Of a DNA stretch of 64,000 nucleotides, positions 36,301 through 46,078 are shown in pieces. This DNA is from Clostridium_AM sp963780135 (GTDB lineage: Bacteria > Bacillota > Clostridia > Clostridiales > Clostridiaceae): contig CAWAAR010000003.1 of NCBI GenBank assembly GCA_963780135.1, positions 4,340,001 to 4,404,000 of the forward strand. Direction: 5' to 3'. A program made the translations under genes and the position numbers. The notes beneath the pieces are model-generated. The model was given only the letters and a program-made list of their open reading frames with translations, did no database searches and was not told the DNA's origin. Each line of letters opens with the position of its first letter. Positions within the stretch are counted from its first letter, which is position 1.

Positions 36301-37572
36301 ATTGCTTTTTTCAAGCATTTCTACCACATTATACAATTTTTCTTCTTTAAGATATTTAATGATCATAAGTGTTATTTGTTTACTTACTAAATCTATATCT
36401 ACATTATTCTCTAGATACTGCGTTATTTTTGATACTACTCCAAATTTCTTAGCTGCACCACTTAAAAATTTGTCTTTAAGTGAATTCAAAGTTCCTTTCT
36501 TCATATCATCATCTATTGCATCTATCGTATCATTTATTGCACTTTCCACTAACCCTTCTATATCGTCATTATTTCTTTCTATCCAAAGAATTATTTCTTT
36601 TATTCCATACTGCAACTTATCTTTTAAAAAACTTTCTATATTTTCTTCTGTATCCTTTGAAAGTAAATCTAACGTGGATTTATCCATGGATTTTAAAACA
36701 TCAAATAAATCTTTACTAAAGTTATTTGTTAAACTCTTACCTGCATTTGATTGTAAAAATTCTTTAGCTTTAAATATTAAACTCTTTGATAAATTATTAA
36801 TATCTTCTATTTTAATAAAATCCATAATTGTCTTTTCTGATACTTTTTCTTGTAAGGCACTTAAAACTTTATGTACCTCTAAAGTTTCAATAGTATTTTC
36901 AAAAGCATTATCTATAGCTTCGCTAAAATTAGTTTTTAAATCCACAGGAACATCACTAATGCTTTCTTCAAAATTTTCGCTTATAGATTGTATTATTTTA
37001 CTTCCAAAAAATTCTTCAAAGCTTAAAGATTTATTCTCATTATAAAAATCTGCTATGGTTTTTTCTATAAACTCATCCTTAGTTAATGTATCTGATGCAC
37101 TCTGAAATATGTTTTCACTTATATTTTTAGCTTGCTTTTCATTTAATATATCTTTTAAAGAAACATTTTTGCATATATCTTCAAAAATATAAGAAAAGTT
37201 TCCACCAGCATACTCCCTTATGTAATTTTCAGTTTTCTCTATAGTTGAGTTAAAGCCTTTAATTTCACCTAACGATAAATTAGAAGTATTTTTATAAATT
37301 TTATTTTTTAATAAATCATTAGAAAATCCTTTAATACTCTGTTTGAAAGATTCCTTTTCTAATTGTCCTTTTAATGTTTGAAAATTTATTATATCATTTT
37401 CCACTAGTGAACTTACGTTATCAATAAATTCATTTCTAGTTTTTACTACCATTCCTCCTATTTTAAACTTACCAATACCATATTCTCTAAATATCATTTT
37501 AATTGCCAGCGCATTAGTTATATATCCTGTTATTCCGCCAGTAAAAATTTCCTTTATTAAATTAAGTTCCAT
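33397..37572 (-). CDS. Giant double-DUF445 membrane protein
   Basis: 1391 residues, several times the usual size for DUF445 proteins (YheB is under 400). Module 1 opens at the N-terminus: GGITGYITNALAIKMIF, then GKFKIGGMVVKTRNEF. Module 2 opens after about residue 690: a membrane hairpin (GALLGAIAGIGMYFY...), GFVGWITNVQAITMLFRPY and GIKIPFTPGVVATRKPKF, the same motif in the same order. Between and after are long, charged helical stretches (Glu/Lys/Asn-rich). One C-terminal helix ends the protein (near 1368-1385). AAGGAGGAC precedes the ATG. It is a single gene with its own terminator. DUF445 proteins have no proven function; a membrane-organising or spore/envelope role is only a guess. Confidence 0.85.
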   Translation of the reverse strand: MELNLIKEIFTGGITGYITNALAIKMIFREYGIGKFKIGGMVVKTRNEFIDNVSSLVENDIINFQTLKGQLEKESFKQSIKGFSNDLLKNKIYKNTSNLSLGEIKGFNSTIEKTENYIREYAGGNFSYIFEDICKNVSLKDILNEKQAKNISENIFQSASDTLTKDEFIEKTIADFYNENKSLSFEEFFGSKIIQSISENFEESISDVPVDLKTNFSEAIDNAFENTIETLEVHKVLSALQEKVSEKTIMDFIKIEDINNLSKSLIFKAKEFLQSNAGKSLTNNFSKDLFDVLKSMDKSTLDLLSKDTEENIESFLKDKLQYGIKEIILWIERNNDDIEGLVESAINDTIDAIDDDMKKGTLNSLKDKFLSGAAKKFGVVSKITQYLENNVDIDLVSKQITLMIIKYLKEEKLYNVVEMLEKSNVLTSESLSEFINYNFNNYIDSSLEAYVLEISSKRIRDICKLDLISIFEAHIKEPIINVIKNKYIYSDSITKLVKGEVLKALKNINALKLNQLLNEEIVCENSNSIKTSLIEQLSNNRSYIIELLSKELTSSIENSSLYSSLNEKERENLLSEVIDKILNKANNLTLNCKNIEVEKIYDGINKIENIDEILTKNIELWLNNNLECVVKGNIKETISKNLSKLKDEELKVAVEEFMGKEMKPITVIGALLGAIAGIGMYFYDKSTTGYSILTVTIINLVVYGFVGWITNVQAITMLFRPYTEKRLFGIKIPFTPGVVATRKPKFAKSMSVFVDESLLDKNSMQSLFNKNEDVIYKKLEEKISVDDYKIASDVLYKYSDIITSKSYKYIKELIHKNKGNISSSLVTELSDFSASNISSSNIENKIVKEILENIKESHKIISNSLEEFLKSEKRISEVIPKPFKTSIQNKLNNKIEEEINNLLNYFNEEAKFLQLFSNEYKELVNKPVNEIVNSSYILKVNESLNELIRNKIMSEETKDEVFNSLKTVILKEVSPDKKISELFNGFFVKILGDKFNYIMDSIITYVSKKLVDNQQNIAEGAAGTIQESLGFFEKIGYNMLGGDQIVYDVVDNLVNEKIPDFIEAKKGELYQILANFTGDKVLSSTVGELNVRFESQEIFNIVNSKENLCILEDNIMKITNGMFNSLIKIEMQDYLKDISVNNINDLEDIFKEEIIFIKEELGNSINANKELLINENGKLVYTIFENLILSKKVNTFTEGINNEDAYDISKKFSELAFTSKAVKQNVEGFVEVLINDKIKKKTVKELFDLKELNSSILYVIKGLMENEEIDKEIKDVIAAVIKDITKNNLNIIDNDTKKDIFNIMIKSSIDAAEDNFSNVISSIDFKGITEKQINNMDAKEIEDLFNSFAKKYFDKLKLYGFGGAFFGLHWIIGIVSFVLYGACGLKNKLEK

Positions 37573-37944
37573 AAAGTCCTCCTTGAATTATGCGTTTACA
37601 TTAGTGTTTTCAACTATAAAAATTATATCATAAATTTGACATAACTATCCACAGAACTTTAAATTAACTGTTTTTAAATCAATGAAGTGAAAAACCCTCT
37701 ATATTTTTTGATTTTACTATCTTTAGTTTTACTAAATAAACATATTTAACCTTTAATATTATATTATTAAATATTTTTTAAATTTTCTCATGAATTAATA
37801 CTTTATAATTAACTAAAACTAAAATTAAGATTTATTTAAGAATTTATTTATATAACATATGGTATAATTTACATAAAATACACTTTATTTTCTGGTTGCC
37901 ATTGATAAAAATTATTTTACTATAAGAAAGGATGTGATTTTATA
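37573..37944. other. Intergenic region between divergent genes
   Basis: 372 bases, very AT-rich, between the DUF445 start and the M1 peptidase start. It holds the AAGAAAGGATG ribosome site of the peptidase gene. I see no ORF, hairpin or repeat of note; promoters for both genes must lie here but none stands out. Confidence 0.6.
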
Positions 37945-40047
37945 ATGAACTTTAAAAAACTAAAAAACGTTAGTCTTGCTTTTTCTTTAAGTTTATTTGC
38001 TTTGTGTTTATTCAACACTGGCATAGTTAAGGCTGAAGCCATGCCTGCAAAATACAATATGGATTTAGACTTTAATGCAAGTACCAAAACTTTAACTGGA
38101 AATGAAGAAGTTACTATTAAAAATAACACTGGTACAAACTTAAAAGATTTAGTATTTCACCTTTATCCAGACTCCTATAACAAAAAAGAAACAATGCCTT
38201 CTCAAGTTGGAATCCCAGGCACTAAAGACTTAACTGAAGTGCAAAAAGGAGATATATCTATAGATAAAGTTCTTGTAAATGATAAAGAGGTAAAATTCAC
38301 TCAAGATAATCAAATACTTAAAATCAACTTAGATGAAGATTTTAAAAGCAACGAAGATGTAAAAATCTACGTTGGGTTTAAATTAAAATTACCTATGGGA
38401 ACTTCAAGATTAGGCTATATGGATAATGATTATTCATTAACCAATTGGTATCCTATACTTTCAATGTATGATACTAAAGAAAACAAATGGGATGAAAATA
38501 CTTTTAATGTGATAGGCGAATCTAATTACAGTGACATGGCAGATTATAATGTAAACTTAAAAGTTCCCAAAGATTATGTAGTTGCATCAACCGGAAAAGA
38601 AAGTGAAAAGTCTTCTGAAAAAGATAGCAAAGTAATGAATTTAAATGCTAGCAATGTACGAGACTTTGTTATCATGATGAGTCCTAATTATAAAGTATTA
38701 TCTAAAGAAATAGATGGAATCAAAGTAAACAGTTATTACATAGTTAAAAATGGAGAAGATGATAACAGTACAGCTCAAAATGTTCTTGATTCAGCTGTAG
38801 GTGCAGTTAAATTTTTCAGCCAGCAATTTGGTAAATATCCTTATGATGAATTAGACTTAATGGAAAGTCATCTATCTGGAGGAGCAATGGAATATCCTCA
38901 AATAATTCAAATGCCAATGTATCCTCAAAAAATATCAAACTCTAATAGAAATAATGAATCAAGCATGTCTTCTTCATATGAAAATTCATTTATATCAGAA
39001 GCAGCAGTACACGAAGTAGGTCATCAGTGGTGGTACGTAACTGTAGGCAACAATGAGTTTAAAGAGCCATTTTTAGATGAATCCTTAACTGCTTTTTCCA
39101 CTGCTTACTATTTTGAAAAAGCCGAAGGTGAATACTCAAAAAACAGTATACTTCGTATGATATCTGTATACAGTGGTGAAAATATAGGTAGATTTACATC
39201 TCAATATAAATTTGCAAGCATAGGATCAGGTGTAGACAAATTTAACAAGGATAGTACTGGGTCTGGATATAGTTTGGTTATATACGGCAAAGGACCACTT
39301 TTAATTGAAGATTTAAGAAAAAAAGTTGGAGATACTGTATTTTTAGATATAATGCAAACTTACTTTAAAGAATATAAATTTAAAAATTCATCCATAGAAG
39401 GATTTTTAAGTGTCATAGAGAAAAAAGCTGGTGAAACTGTAAGTGATGCTATTAAAGCTTCTCTAAATTCTGATAATTATACTGCAGAAAATTTAAAGCT
39501 TACAGATGAACAAATACAAAAAATGGCAGATGAACAATATAAAGATAAGCTTAAAGATTTAGAAAAAAATAACGGCTTGATTCTTGGTAGTCTTCAACTT
39601 AGGGTATTAAATGGTGAAAAAGCTATATTAGTAAAGCCATCTAACTTAAGTGCAGATGAAAAGAAGTCTTTAGATGACATTACAAAAACTATACCATCTA
39701 ATAGCAATATCTCAATAAAAGAAGATAAAGATTTAACAGATAATGATATAAAAAATAATAATATAATACTTGTTGGAAATCCATGGAATAATAAAGTCTT
39801 TGATTCTATGAAAAATGATCTTCCAATACTTGTAACTAAGGATAGTATTTCTTGCAGTAGCTTTTCATTTAAAAATGAAAACATAAATGGAGCTTTTACT
39901 GTTAAAAATCCTAAAAATGATACTAAACTAATGTCAGTATTATTCTGGACAAAGGATAATTCACTTTATACAGATTTTAATTTATTTACAAACTCTCAGT
40001 TCACAATATCAATAGATAACAAACAATTTTTTAACGGAAATTTTTAG
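37945..40047 (+). CDS. Secreted M1-family zinc metallopeptidase
   Basis: 700 residues with a signal peptide (about 1-31, KAEA cleavage region). Catalytic motifs: substrate-binding GGAMEYP at 312-318 (GxMEN-like) and zinc site HEVGH at 356-360 with the third ligand E379 in FLDES, giving HExxH-X18-E. Residues 32-250 form the N-terminal beta domain of M1 enzymes. The last ~170 residues are not part of the catalytic fold and may form a binding domain. It removes N-terminal residues from peptides outside the cell or at its surface. Single gene with its own promoter region and terminator. Confidence 0.9.
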   Translation: MNFKKLKNVSLAFSLSLFALCLFNTGIVKAEAMPAKYNMDLDFNASTKTLTGNEEVTIKNNTGTNLKDLVFHLYPDSYNKKETMPSQVGIPGTKDLTEVQKGDISIDKVLVNDKEVKFTQDNQILKINLDEDFKSNEDVKIYVGFKLKLPMGTSRLGYMDNDYSLTNWYPILSMYDTKENKWDENTFNVIGESNYSDMADYNVNLKVPKDYVVASTGKESEKSSEKDSKVMNLNASNVRDFVIMMSPNYKVLSKEIDGIKVNSYYIVKNGEDDNSTAQNVLDSAVGAVKFFSQQFGKYPYDELDLMESHLSGGAMEYPQIIQMPMYPQKISNSNRNNESSMSSSYENSFISEAAVHEVGHQWWYVTVGNNEFKEPFLDESLTAFSTAYYFEKAEGEYSKNSILRMISVYSGENIGRFTSQYKFASIGSGVDKFNKDSTGSGYSLVIYGKGPLLIEDLRKKVGDTVFLDIMQTYFKEYKFKNSSIEGFLSVIEKKAGETVSDAIKASLNSDNYTAENLKLTDEQIQKMADEQYKDKLKDLEKNNGLILGSLQLRVLNGEKAILVKPSNLSADEKKSLDDITKTIPSNSNISIKEDKDLTDNDIKNNNIILVGNPWNNKVFDSMKNDLPILVTKDSISCSSFSFKNENINGAFTVKNPKNDTKLMSVLFWTKDNSLYTDFNLFTNSQFTISIDNKQFFNGNF

Positions 40048-40100
40048 GAAATTATTTTTTTAGAATAATCTTATAGTTTTTCTATTATTTTAGAAATGAG

Positions 40101-40144
40101 ACAGGCTGATACCTTTATTATATAAACTAAAGGTATCAGCCTGT
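40101..40144. terminator. Bidirectional terminator
   Basis: Perfect 16-bp stem ACAGGCTGATACCTTT / AAAGGTATCAGCCTGT with a 12-base loop between the convergent peptidase and MFS genes. Confidence 0.9.
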
Positions 40145-40166
40145 TCTTATTTTTAACACATAATTA

Positions 40167-41642
40167 TTAATGTAAATTAACTTTCTTTTTTCGTTTTTCT
40201 TTTAAGCTATTAGGCAGCATTAGTGCTATTATTAAGCAAATTATAGAAATTAAAATCAATAGAATAAACACTATATGAAGTCCAGAATATATAGAAGCTT
40301 TTATATGATTGAAATATACATCAGCACCTAACGTTGTTGTAGTATTATATAAATTGCTTGAGTTTATACCTTTAATTCCTAAATTTTTAAAATATTTATC
40401 TATAATTAAGTTAAATATTACTCCAAAAATGCTTATTCCTATAGTCTGACCTAAAGTCCTCACTAAAGCATTAGATGCCGTAGCTGCTCCCCTTTTATTA
40501 TAATCTACAGATGATTGTATTACTATTGTTAGTGTAGTAAAGCATCCTCCAAAACCGAAACCCATTATAAATCCATAAATTATAACTATAAACAAGGGTG
40601 AATTAATGCTTAGTGTAGGTAAAAGAACAGTGCTTACTATTAAAATTACCGTAGATACTCCAACTATCACCTTTTCTCCATATCTAGGTATAGCCCTTGC
40701 TAAAATGACAGAAGACATAAGCCAAGATACAGACATAGGCGCCATAGCAAGTCCAGCAATGGTTGGTTCAAAACCTAAGACATTTTGTATATACATAGGC
40801 ATATATACATCTATTCCAATTAAGGAAGCAGAAATTAAAAAACTAATTACATTAACAATAATATTAGTTTTTGTAAAAATGTCAAAAGGTATAATGGGTT
40901 CTTCAGCTTTCTTCTCCACAAAATAAAATGCAATAAAAAATACTACTGTGGCTGCAATGCATATTGTCATTACATATAACTGCCTACCTCCATTTTGACC
41001 TGCTGATAAAAAAAAGTATAAAAGGGATATAATGGCCAAACTCAATGTTATAGCACCTGCATAATCTATTTTTTGTTTCTTTCTTTCATAATCCTCCACA
41101 AGATTTTTTTGAATAAGTATTATAGAAAGTATTCCAAAAGGTATGTTTATAAAGAAAATCCAATGCCAGGAAAGATTGTCTATTAAAAACCCTCCTAGAA
41201 AAGGTCCTACTAGACTGGATATTCCCCAAACTGTACTTAGCCATCCTTGAACTTTACCTCTTTCTTCAAGAGTAAATACATCTCCTACAATGGTATAAGT
41301 AACAGTGAATATTGCTCCTGCACCTAATCCTTGCAATGCACGAAATGCTATAAGTTCGTACATATTTCTAGATAACCCACAAAGAAAACTACCAATTAAA
41401 AAAATTATTATACCAATGGAAAGAATATTTTTTCTTCCATATAAATCTGACAATTTTCCATATATAGGAGTGCTAATGGCTGATGTAAGCAAGTATAACG
41501 AAAAAACCCAACTTATAAGCTGAAATCCATTTAGGTCTTTAACTATAGTTGGCATAGCTGTGGTTACCACAGTGCCCTCTACAGCAGCAAGAAACATAGA
41601 TACCATTAATGCACTAATTATATTTTTTTTCTTAAAATCCAT
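40167..41642 (-). CDS. DHA2 MFS efflux transporter (EmrB/QacA-like)
   Basis: 491 residues from ATG 41642, which has AAAGGAAGTGG upstream; an earlier ATG (41681) precedes that site and is rejected. Fourteen hydrophobic helices; DHA2 opening GTVVTTAMPTIVKDL and motif A YGKLSDLYGRKN. Drug:proton antiporter. No regulator gene is adjacent; 400 bases of AT-rich DNA lie upstream. Third DHA2 pump in the window. Confidence 0.85.
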   Translation of the reverse strand: MDFKKKNIISALMVSMFLAAVEGTVVTTAMPTIVKDLNGFQLISWVFSLYLLTSAISTPIYGKLSDLYGRKNILSIGIIIFLIGSFLCGLSRNMYELIAFRALQGLGAGAIFTVTYTIVGDVFTLEERGKVQGWLSTVWGISSLVGPFLGGFLIDNLSWHWIFFINIPFGILSIILIQKNLVEDYERKKQKIDYAGAITLSLAIISLLYFFLSAGQNGGRQLYVMTICIAATVVFFIAFYFVEKKAEEPIIPFDIFTKTNIIVNVISFLISASLIGIDVYMPMYIQNVLGFEPTIAGLAMAPMSVSWLMSSVILARAIPRYGEKVIVGVSTVILIVSTVLLPTLSINSPLFIVIIYGFIMGFGFGGCFTTLTIVIQSSVDYNKRGAATASNALVRTLGQTIGISIFGVIFNLIIDKYFKNLGIKGINSSNLYNTTTTLGADVYFNHIKASIYSGLHIVFILLILISIICLIIALMLPNSLKEKRKKKVNLH

Positions 41643-41930
41643 ACTAAATACCACTTCCTTTCTATATTTCTTTTTAATCATCTAAAAAAGTAAAATATCA
41701 TATGTATTTAACATCTGATTAATAAACAAATTTTATTTTTATAACTTTTCTATCAAAAGATTCTGTCCATGTAGTATGATGTAACCTTATACTAGAATAA
41801 TGAAAATTTTTCTTTAGATATATCTTGTATTAAAATCACACAAATATACTTTTATCGCTACAGCACATGTTATTTTATCATTAATATGTTAAACTGCCAA
41901 GCTTTTGAATTTAATATGTCATAATAAAAA

Positions 41931-41986
41931 TAAGACTGTCTAAAAATCAAAATAATAAGTAAATTTTGACTTTTAGCACAATCTTA
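41931..41986 (-). terminator. Long hairpin terminator after the chemoreceptor gene
   Basis: About 22-bp imperfect stem TAAGACTGTCTAAAAATCAAAA / TTTTGACTTTTAGCACAATCTTA with a 11-base loop; on the minus strand a T-run follows. It lies 60 bases past the stop at 42049. The rest of the gap 41643-42048 shows no gene. Confidence 0.6.
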
Positions 41987-42048
41987 ATTTTAAAATTTAA
42001 TACATATTTTGATAGTGTATTAAACTATATTTTACAATTCATACTCTC

Positions 42049-44064
42049 TTAACTTAATTTATTGCAGTTAAAGAAACTTATTGCTTTCTTTAAATCTTCA
42101 GATAGTTCTAAAAGATTTACTGTTGAATTTGAGATATCTTGAAGATTTGAAGCTTGCTCTTCTGCAGCTGCATTTACTTCTTCTGCTGCTGCTGTAGCTT
42201 CTTCCGAAATAGCAGCTACTTCTTCTATTTTTATAAGTACAACTTTTTTATTTTCATTTATACTTTTCAGTGATTCAACAACAGTGTTAATATGATTTTT
42301 AAGTTCATTTATATTTCTTTCTATCTTCTTAAAGCTATTATCTACAGTTAACATGTTTTCTTTTGTATTTATATTGCTTTCTTTTGTATTTTCTATCTTT
42401 TCTGTTACCATACCTACACTATTTTTCATTTTCTTTATTACTGTTTCAATATCACTGGCAAAAATAGTGGACTGCTCTGCTAATTTTCTAACTTCTTCAG
42501 CAACTACTACAAAACCCTTTCCATGCTCTCCTGCTCTTGCAGCTTCAATACTAGCATTTAGTGCTAATAAATTTGTTTGCTCTGCTATAGCTTTAATGCT
42601 ATTAATTATACTAACTATTTCCTCTGAATTATTATTTAGTACTCCTGCTTCCCGTATTAGTTCATCATTAACATGGAATCCTTCTTCAAGATTACTCTTT
42701 AAGTTATCTACTAATTTCATATTATTTTGTATAACTTCATTTACTACATCAGAAGTTTTTTCCATGTTTTCAGAGTTTTCTAATGTGTTATCTACCAACT
42801 GTCCAAGATTTTCTACATTAATTAAACTTTCCTGCAAATGATCAGATTGATTTGTGGCTCCTTCTGTTATTTGACTCACAGAACCAGAAACTTCCTCGCC
42901 AGAAGAACTAACCTCTTCAGTAAGTGCAACAAAATGTTTTGCTGATTCATTTAATTTTTGAGAAACTTCTTTCGCTTTATCTGTAATGATCACAATTTCT
43001 TTTTTCATAACATTGATTTCTTCCTTAATCAGTGCTATTTCTTTTAGTTCATTATCTTTACATTTTATTTCTCCGCTTAAATTTCCTTTACCTATATCCT
43101 TAAGGATTTCTATAATTTCATAAATGGAATTTATTATACATTTTGATATAAATACTGAAATTACAATACCCAAAACAATGCATATTAAGCATACTATAAG
43201 GTTGGGTATAATTAGAGATTTAATTTTGTCATTTAATTCTTGATTAGGTACAAAAGTTACTGTTGTCCATCCTGTTTCATTATTTTGTGATTTTAAAGTT
43301 AAATATTTCTCACCATTTATACTTACTGTATTGTTATTTTCTTTAGATTTAATTATTTCATTAAGCCAAGTTAAATCTTTACTTTTTTTACCTACAAGTT
43401 CTTTATTTTTATGTGCAATAATATTACCAGTTGCATCTATTATAGCAGCATATCCATTATTTCCTATTTTTATATTAGAAATTTCTTTACTTATAGTATC
43501 TAGTGGTATATCTCCTCCAACTACTCCTAAAGTCTCTTTAGTGTTAGGGTCTTTAACGGTTTTTGCTAAAGTAACTACATAAGTTCCCTGCTTAACTACA
43601 TCTTCATAGGGATCTGTTAAAACTACTTTTCCATCATTTTCTATTGATTTTTTATACCACGGTCTGTTAGTTGGATCATATCCATCCTTCGGTTTTCCAG
43701 AAGTTGTGTGATGGACCTTTGAAGCTTCTCCATAATAAATTGTTCTTATTTCCTCATGATATTTTATATAATCATTAAAGGTTTCCATCATAGATGTTTC
43801 TAATTCAGGCTTTTGTTTTAATTCCACTAAATCTTTATTAGTAGACAGCATGTCAATAGTTTTTTTATTATTAGTATACAAATTAACTATTACATTTGAT
43901 ATTTTACCATTGTTTACAGTCATCAATTCATAAAAATTTCTGGTTTCATTATTTTTAACTTTAATGGCATTAAAAACAGAAATTATAAATATAGGGATTA
44001 TTACAAACAATGGTATAAATATCATAAGAAGTTTTTTAATGCTTAACTTATTTTTGTTTTCCAT
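42049..44064 (-). CDS. Methyl-accepting chemotaxis protein with dCache sensor
   Basis: 671 residues. Helix 1 about 12-32, double-Cache extracellular domain about 38-280 (YDPTNRPWYKKS is the ligand-pocket motif), helix 2 about 287-308, HAMP about 310-365, then the signalling domain with the highly conserved hairpin tip EQTNLLALNASIEAARAGE. It signals to CheA/CheW, which are not in this window. Some cytoplasmic helix residues (EEATAAAEEVNAAAEEQA) fit methylation sites. Single gene between two terminators. Confidence 0.92.
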   Translation of the reverse strand: MENKNKLSIKKLLMIFIPLFVIIPIFIISVFNAIKVKNNETRNFYELMTVNNGKISNVIVNLYTNNKKTIDMLSTNKDLVELKQKPELETSMMETFNDYIKYHEEIRTIYYGEASKVHHTTSGKPKDGYDPTNRPWYKKSIENDGKVVLTDPYEDVVKQGTYVVTLAKTVKDPNTKETLGVVGGDIPLDTISKEISNIKIGNNGYAAIIDATGNIIAHKNKELVGKKSKDLTWLNEIIKSKENNNTVSINGEKYLTLKSQNNETGWTTVTFVPNQELNDKIKSLIIPNLIVCLICIVLGIVISVFISKCIINSIYEIIEILKDIGKGNLSGEIKCKDNELKEIALIKEEINVMKKEIVIITDKAKEVSQKLNESAKHFVALTEEVSSSGEEVSGSVSQITEGATNQSDHLQESLINVENLGQLVDNTLENSENMEKTSDVVNEVIQNNMKLVDNLKSNLEEGFHVNDELIREAGVLNNNSEEIVSIINSIKAIAEQTNLLALNASIEAARAGEHGKGFVVVAEEVRKLAEQSTIFASDIETVIKKMKNSVGMVTEKIENTKESNINTKENMLTVDNSFKKIERNINELKNHINTVVESLKSINENKKVVLIKIEEVAAISEEATAAAEEVNAAAEEQASNLQDISNSTVNLLELSEDLKKAISFFNCNKLS

Positions 44065-44324
44065 AACCAGTCCCCACCATTCATCATTAGAATTTACATT
44101 ATTTAGTCTTATACTATAATATCACAATTTGTCAAATTTTCCAATAATATTGTTTGTTTTTAAAATTTAATAATTGAATTAAGTTTTTTATAATTTTCTA
44201 CATAACATTCGAAAATACAAAAAATCTCTTTAGATTAAAAAATTTTAAAAACTAAATTATTTTTTATGATGAATTACTAACTGATCTAATATTTATACTT
44301 TTTAATGAACATTAGATATCGACA

Positions 44325-44359
44325 AAAAACCTGTAAGAATTAATTCTTACAGGTTTTTA
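44325..44359. terminator. Terminator of the zinc-ribbon miniprotein gene
   Basis: Near-perfect palindrome AAAAACCTGTAAGAA / TTCTTACAGGTTTTT, 13 bases after the stop codon at 44372 (minus strand). Confidence 0.9.
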
Positions 44360-44371
44360 TTTAAGATGATA

Positions 44372-44530
44372 TTATCTCTGATATCCTCTTTGTTGTTTCT
44401 TAGCTCTTCTACAATCAGCACATCTTTGTGGTTCATTTTCAAAACCTTTTTCCTTATAGAAAGCCTGTTCTCCTTCTGTGAAAACAAACTCTTTTCCGCA
44501 ATCTTTACATACTAAAGTCTTATCTGCCAT
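44372..44530 (-). CDS. Zinc-ribbon miniprotein (zf-trcl type)
   Basis: 52 residues read from ATG 44530: two CxxC knuckles, VCKDCGKEF at 7-15 and QRCADCRRA at 35-43, separated by a polar EGEQAFYKEKGFENEP segment; the end is basic (RAKKQQRGYQR). This is the usual layout of the short zinc-ribbon proteins of Clostridia (zf-trcl, CxxC-x25-CxxC). GGAGA precedes the start and a strong terminator follows. Probably nucleic-acid binding; function not established. Confidence 0.85.
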   Translation of the reverse strand: MADKTLVCKDCGKEFVFTEGEQAFYKEKGFENEPQRCADCRRAKKQQRGYQR

Positions 44531-44723
44531 TTAAACATTTCTCCTCTTTGATTCATATTAAGATTTATTGAACTAAATCTCTTGTTGTGTAATCATTTTT
44601 TTGATCCCAACAGAAATTATTATAACACATACATAGGTAGTAAGCAATAATTTTTTAATGATTTTTTTAATATTAAGTAATATAATAAAATTAAAAATTA
44701 TTAAATTAAAGGTGGTTGAATAA

Positions 44724-45875
44724 ATGGTTGATGATGACAAGTGCTATAACAATAAATTTCCTGCTATTAAAATCATTGGTATAGAAAAATGTACAGGCTG
44801 TTTTGGTTGTGTTAATTCTTGTAAAAATGCTGCAATTGAAATGAAAGTTTCTGAAGAAGGGTTTTATATACCAAAAGTTATAGAAATTAAATGTACTAAT
44901 TGTGGTTTATGTACTAATAATTGTCCAATTATTAGTTTTAAAGCAGATAATTTCACTAAAGAAAATATAAAAACCTATGCTGCTTTTTCTACAAATGATA
45001 CCGTAAGATTAGATAGTTCCTCTGGAGGTATTTTTAGTGAAATTGCAGAAAATTTTATTGAAAATCATGGTATTGTTTTTGGTGCTGCTTGGGGAGAAGC
45101 TTTAACTGTTAAACATATGTGGGTAAAGGATAAAGCTGATCTTTCACCGCTAAGAAGTTCAAAATACATTCAAAGCAATTTAGACAAAGTTTATTTAGAA
45201 GTTGTACATATGGTAGAAAAAGAAGACAAAAAAGTCCTATTTACAGGCACTCCATGTGAAGTAGCTGCCTTAAAAACCTTCACAAACAGCGAAAATCTAT
45301 TTACAGTAGATGTGGTTTGTCATGGAGTTCCTTCAAAAATGGTTTTTGATAAATATATTAATTATATTGCAAAAGAACATAAAGTAATTTCATATACTTT
45401 TAGAGACAAAAGCATTGGATGGTCAAAGTACAAAGTAAAAATGAACATAGATGGAGCAAAACCTTATGAATGTATCACGAGACAGGACCCATTTTTCCAT
45501 GGCTTCATTTGTGATCTTTACTCAAATTTAGCCTGCTATAATTGTAAATTCGCTGCAATTCCTCGACCTTCAGATATAACTCTAGGTGATTTTTGGAAAA
45601 TATCTGATGATCTAATGGATGAACGTGGTGTTTCTGTAGTTCTTGCAAATAGTACTAAAGGAGCTTCTCTTCTTCAGAAACTACAAAAAGAAAATAAAAT
45701 CAAACTTTTTGACAAGAACTTAGAAGATGCAGTAAAAGGCAACCCACGCATTCATAACGGTTTCTTAAATATGCGCAAGAAAAGATCTGAAATTTTATCC
45801 AAAGCAAAAGAAGAAGGGTTTGAATATATTTATAAAAATTATATAGAAAAAACTGAGCGTTATGTATATGATTAA
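44724..45875 (+). CDS. FrhB/FdhB-like iron-sulfur flavoprotein (F420 hydrogenase beta family)
   Basis: 383 residues. Two ferredoxin motifs at the N-terminus: C23-C26-C29-C33 and C57-C60-C63-C67 (CTGCFGCVNSC, CTNCGLCTNNC). The FrhB_FdhB N and C domains follow, with SSGGIFSEIAE, FTGTPCEVAALK and DFWKISDD. Members reduce or oxidise substrates with flavin; in Clostridia many sit in polysaccharide loci and do not use F420. AAAGGTGG lies ten bases before the ATG. Single gene, so the substrate cannot be inferred. Confidence 0.85.
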   Translation: MVDDDKCYNNKFPAIKIIGIEKCTGCFGCVNSCKNAAIEMKVSEEGFYIPKVIEIKCTNCGLCTNNCPIISFKADNFTKENIKTYAAFSTNDTVRLDSSSGGIFSEIAENFIENHGIVFGAAWGEALTVKHMWVKDKADLSPLRSSKYIQSNLDKVYLEVVHMVEKEDKKVLFTGTPCEVAALKTFTNSENLFTVDVVCHGVPSKMVFDKYINYIAKEHKVISYTFRDKSIGWSKYKVKMNIDGAKPYECITRQDPFFHGFICDLYSNLACYNCKFAAIPRPSDITLGDFWKISDDLMDERGVSVVLANSTKGASLLQKLQKENKIKLFDKNLEDAVKGNPRIHNGFLNMRKKRSEILSKAKEEGFEYIYKNYIEKTERYVYD

Positions 45876-45970
45876 TCATAATATTGCATCTTGAAATTAA
45901 GCTAACTCAGCTGCGATATTTAAGTTTTTGCAACTTACCTTATCATTATTTTAATTTCAGTTCAAATCAA

Positions 45971-46005
45971 AGAGATTAGCAACTAAGTACTAATCTCTCT
46001 ATTTG
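45971..46005 (+). terminator. Terminator after the FrhB-like gene
   Basis: 9-bp stem AGAGATTAG / CTAATCTCT with a 10-base loop, then a T-containing tail, about 95 bases after the stop. Confidence 0.65.
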
Positions 46006-46078
46006 TTCTAAAAATAATATTTCTACATATATTCTTCAAACTGTATTGCATCAATAAATTTCTATTAAAATAGGATTT

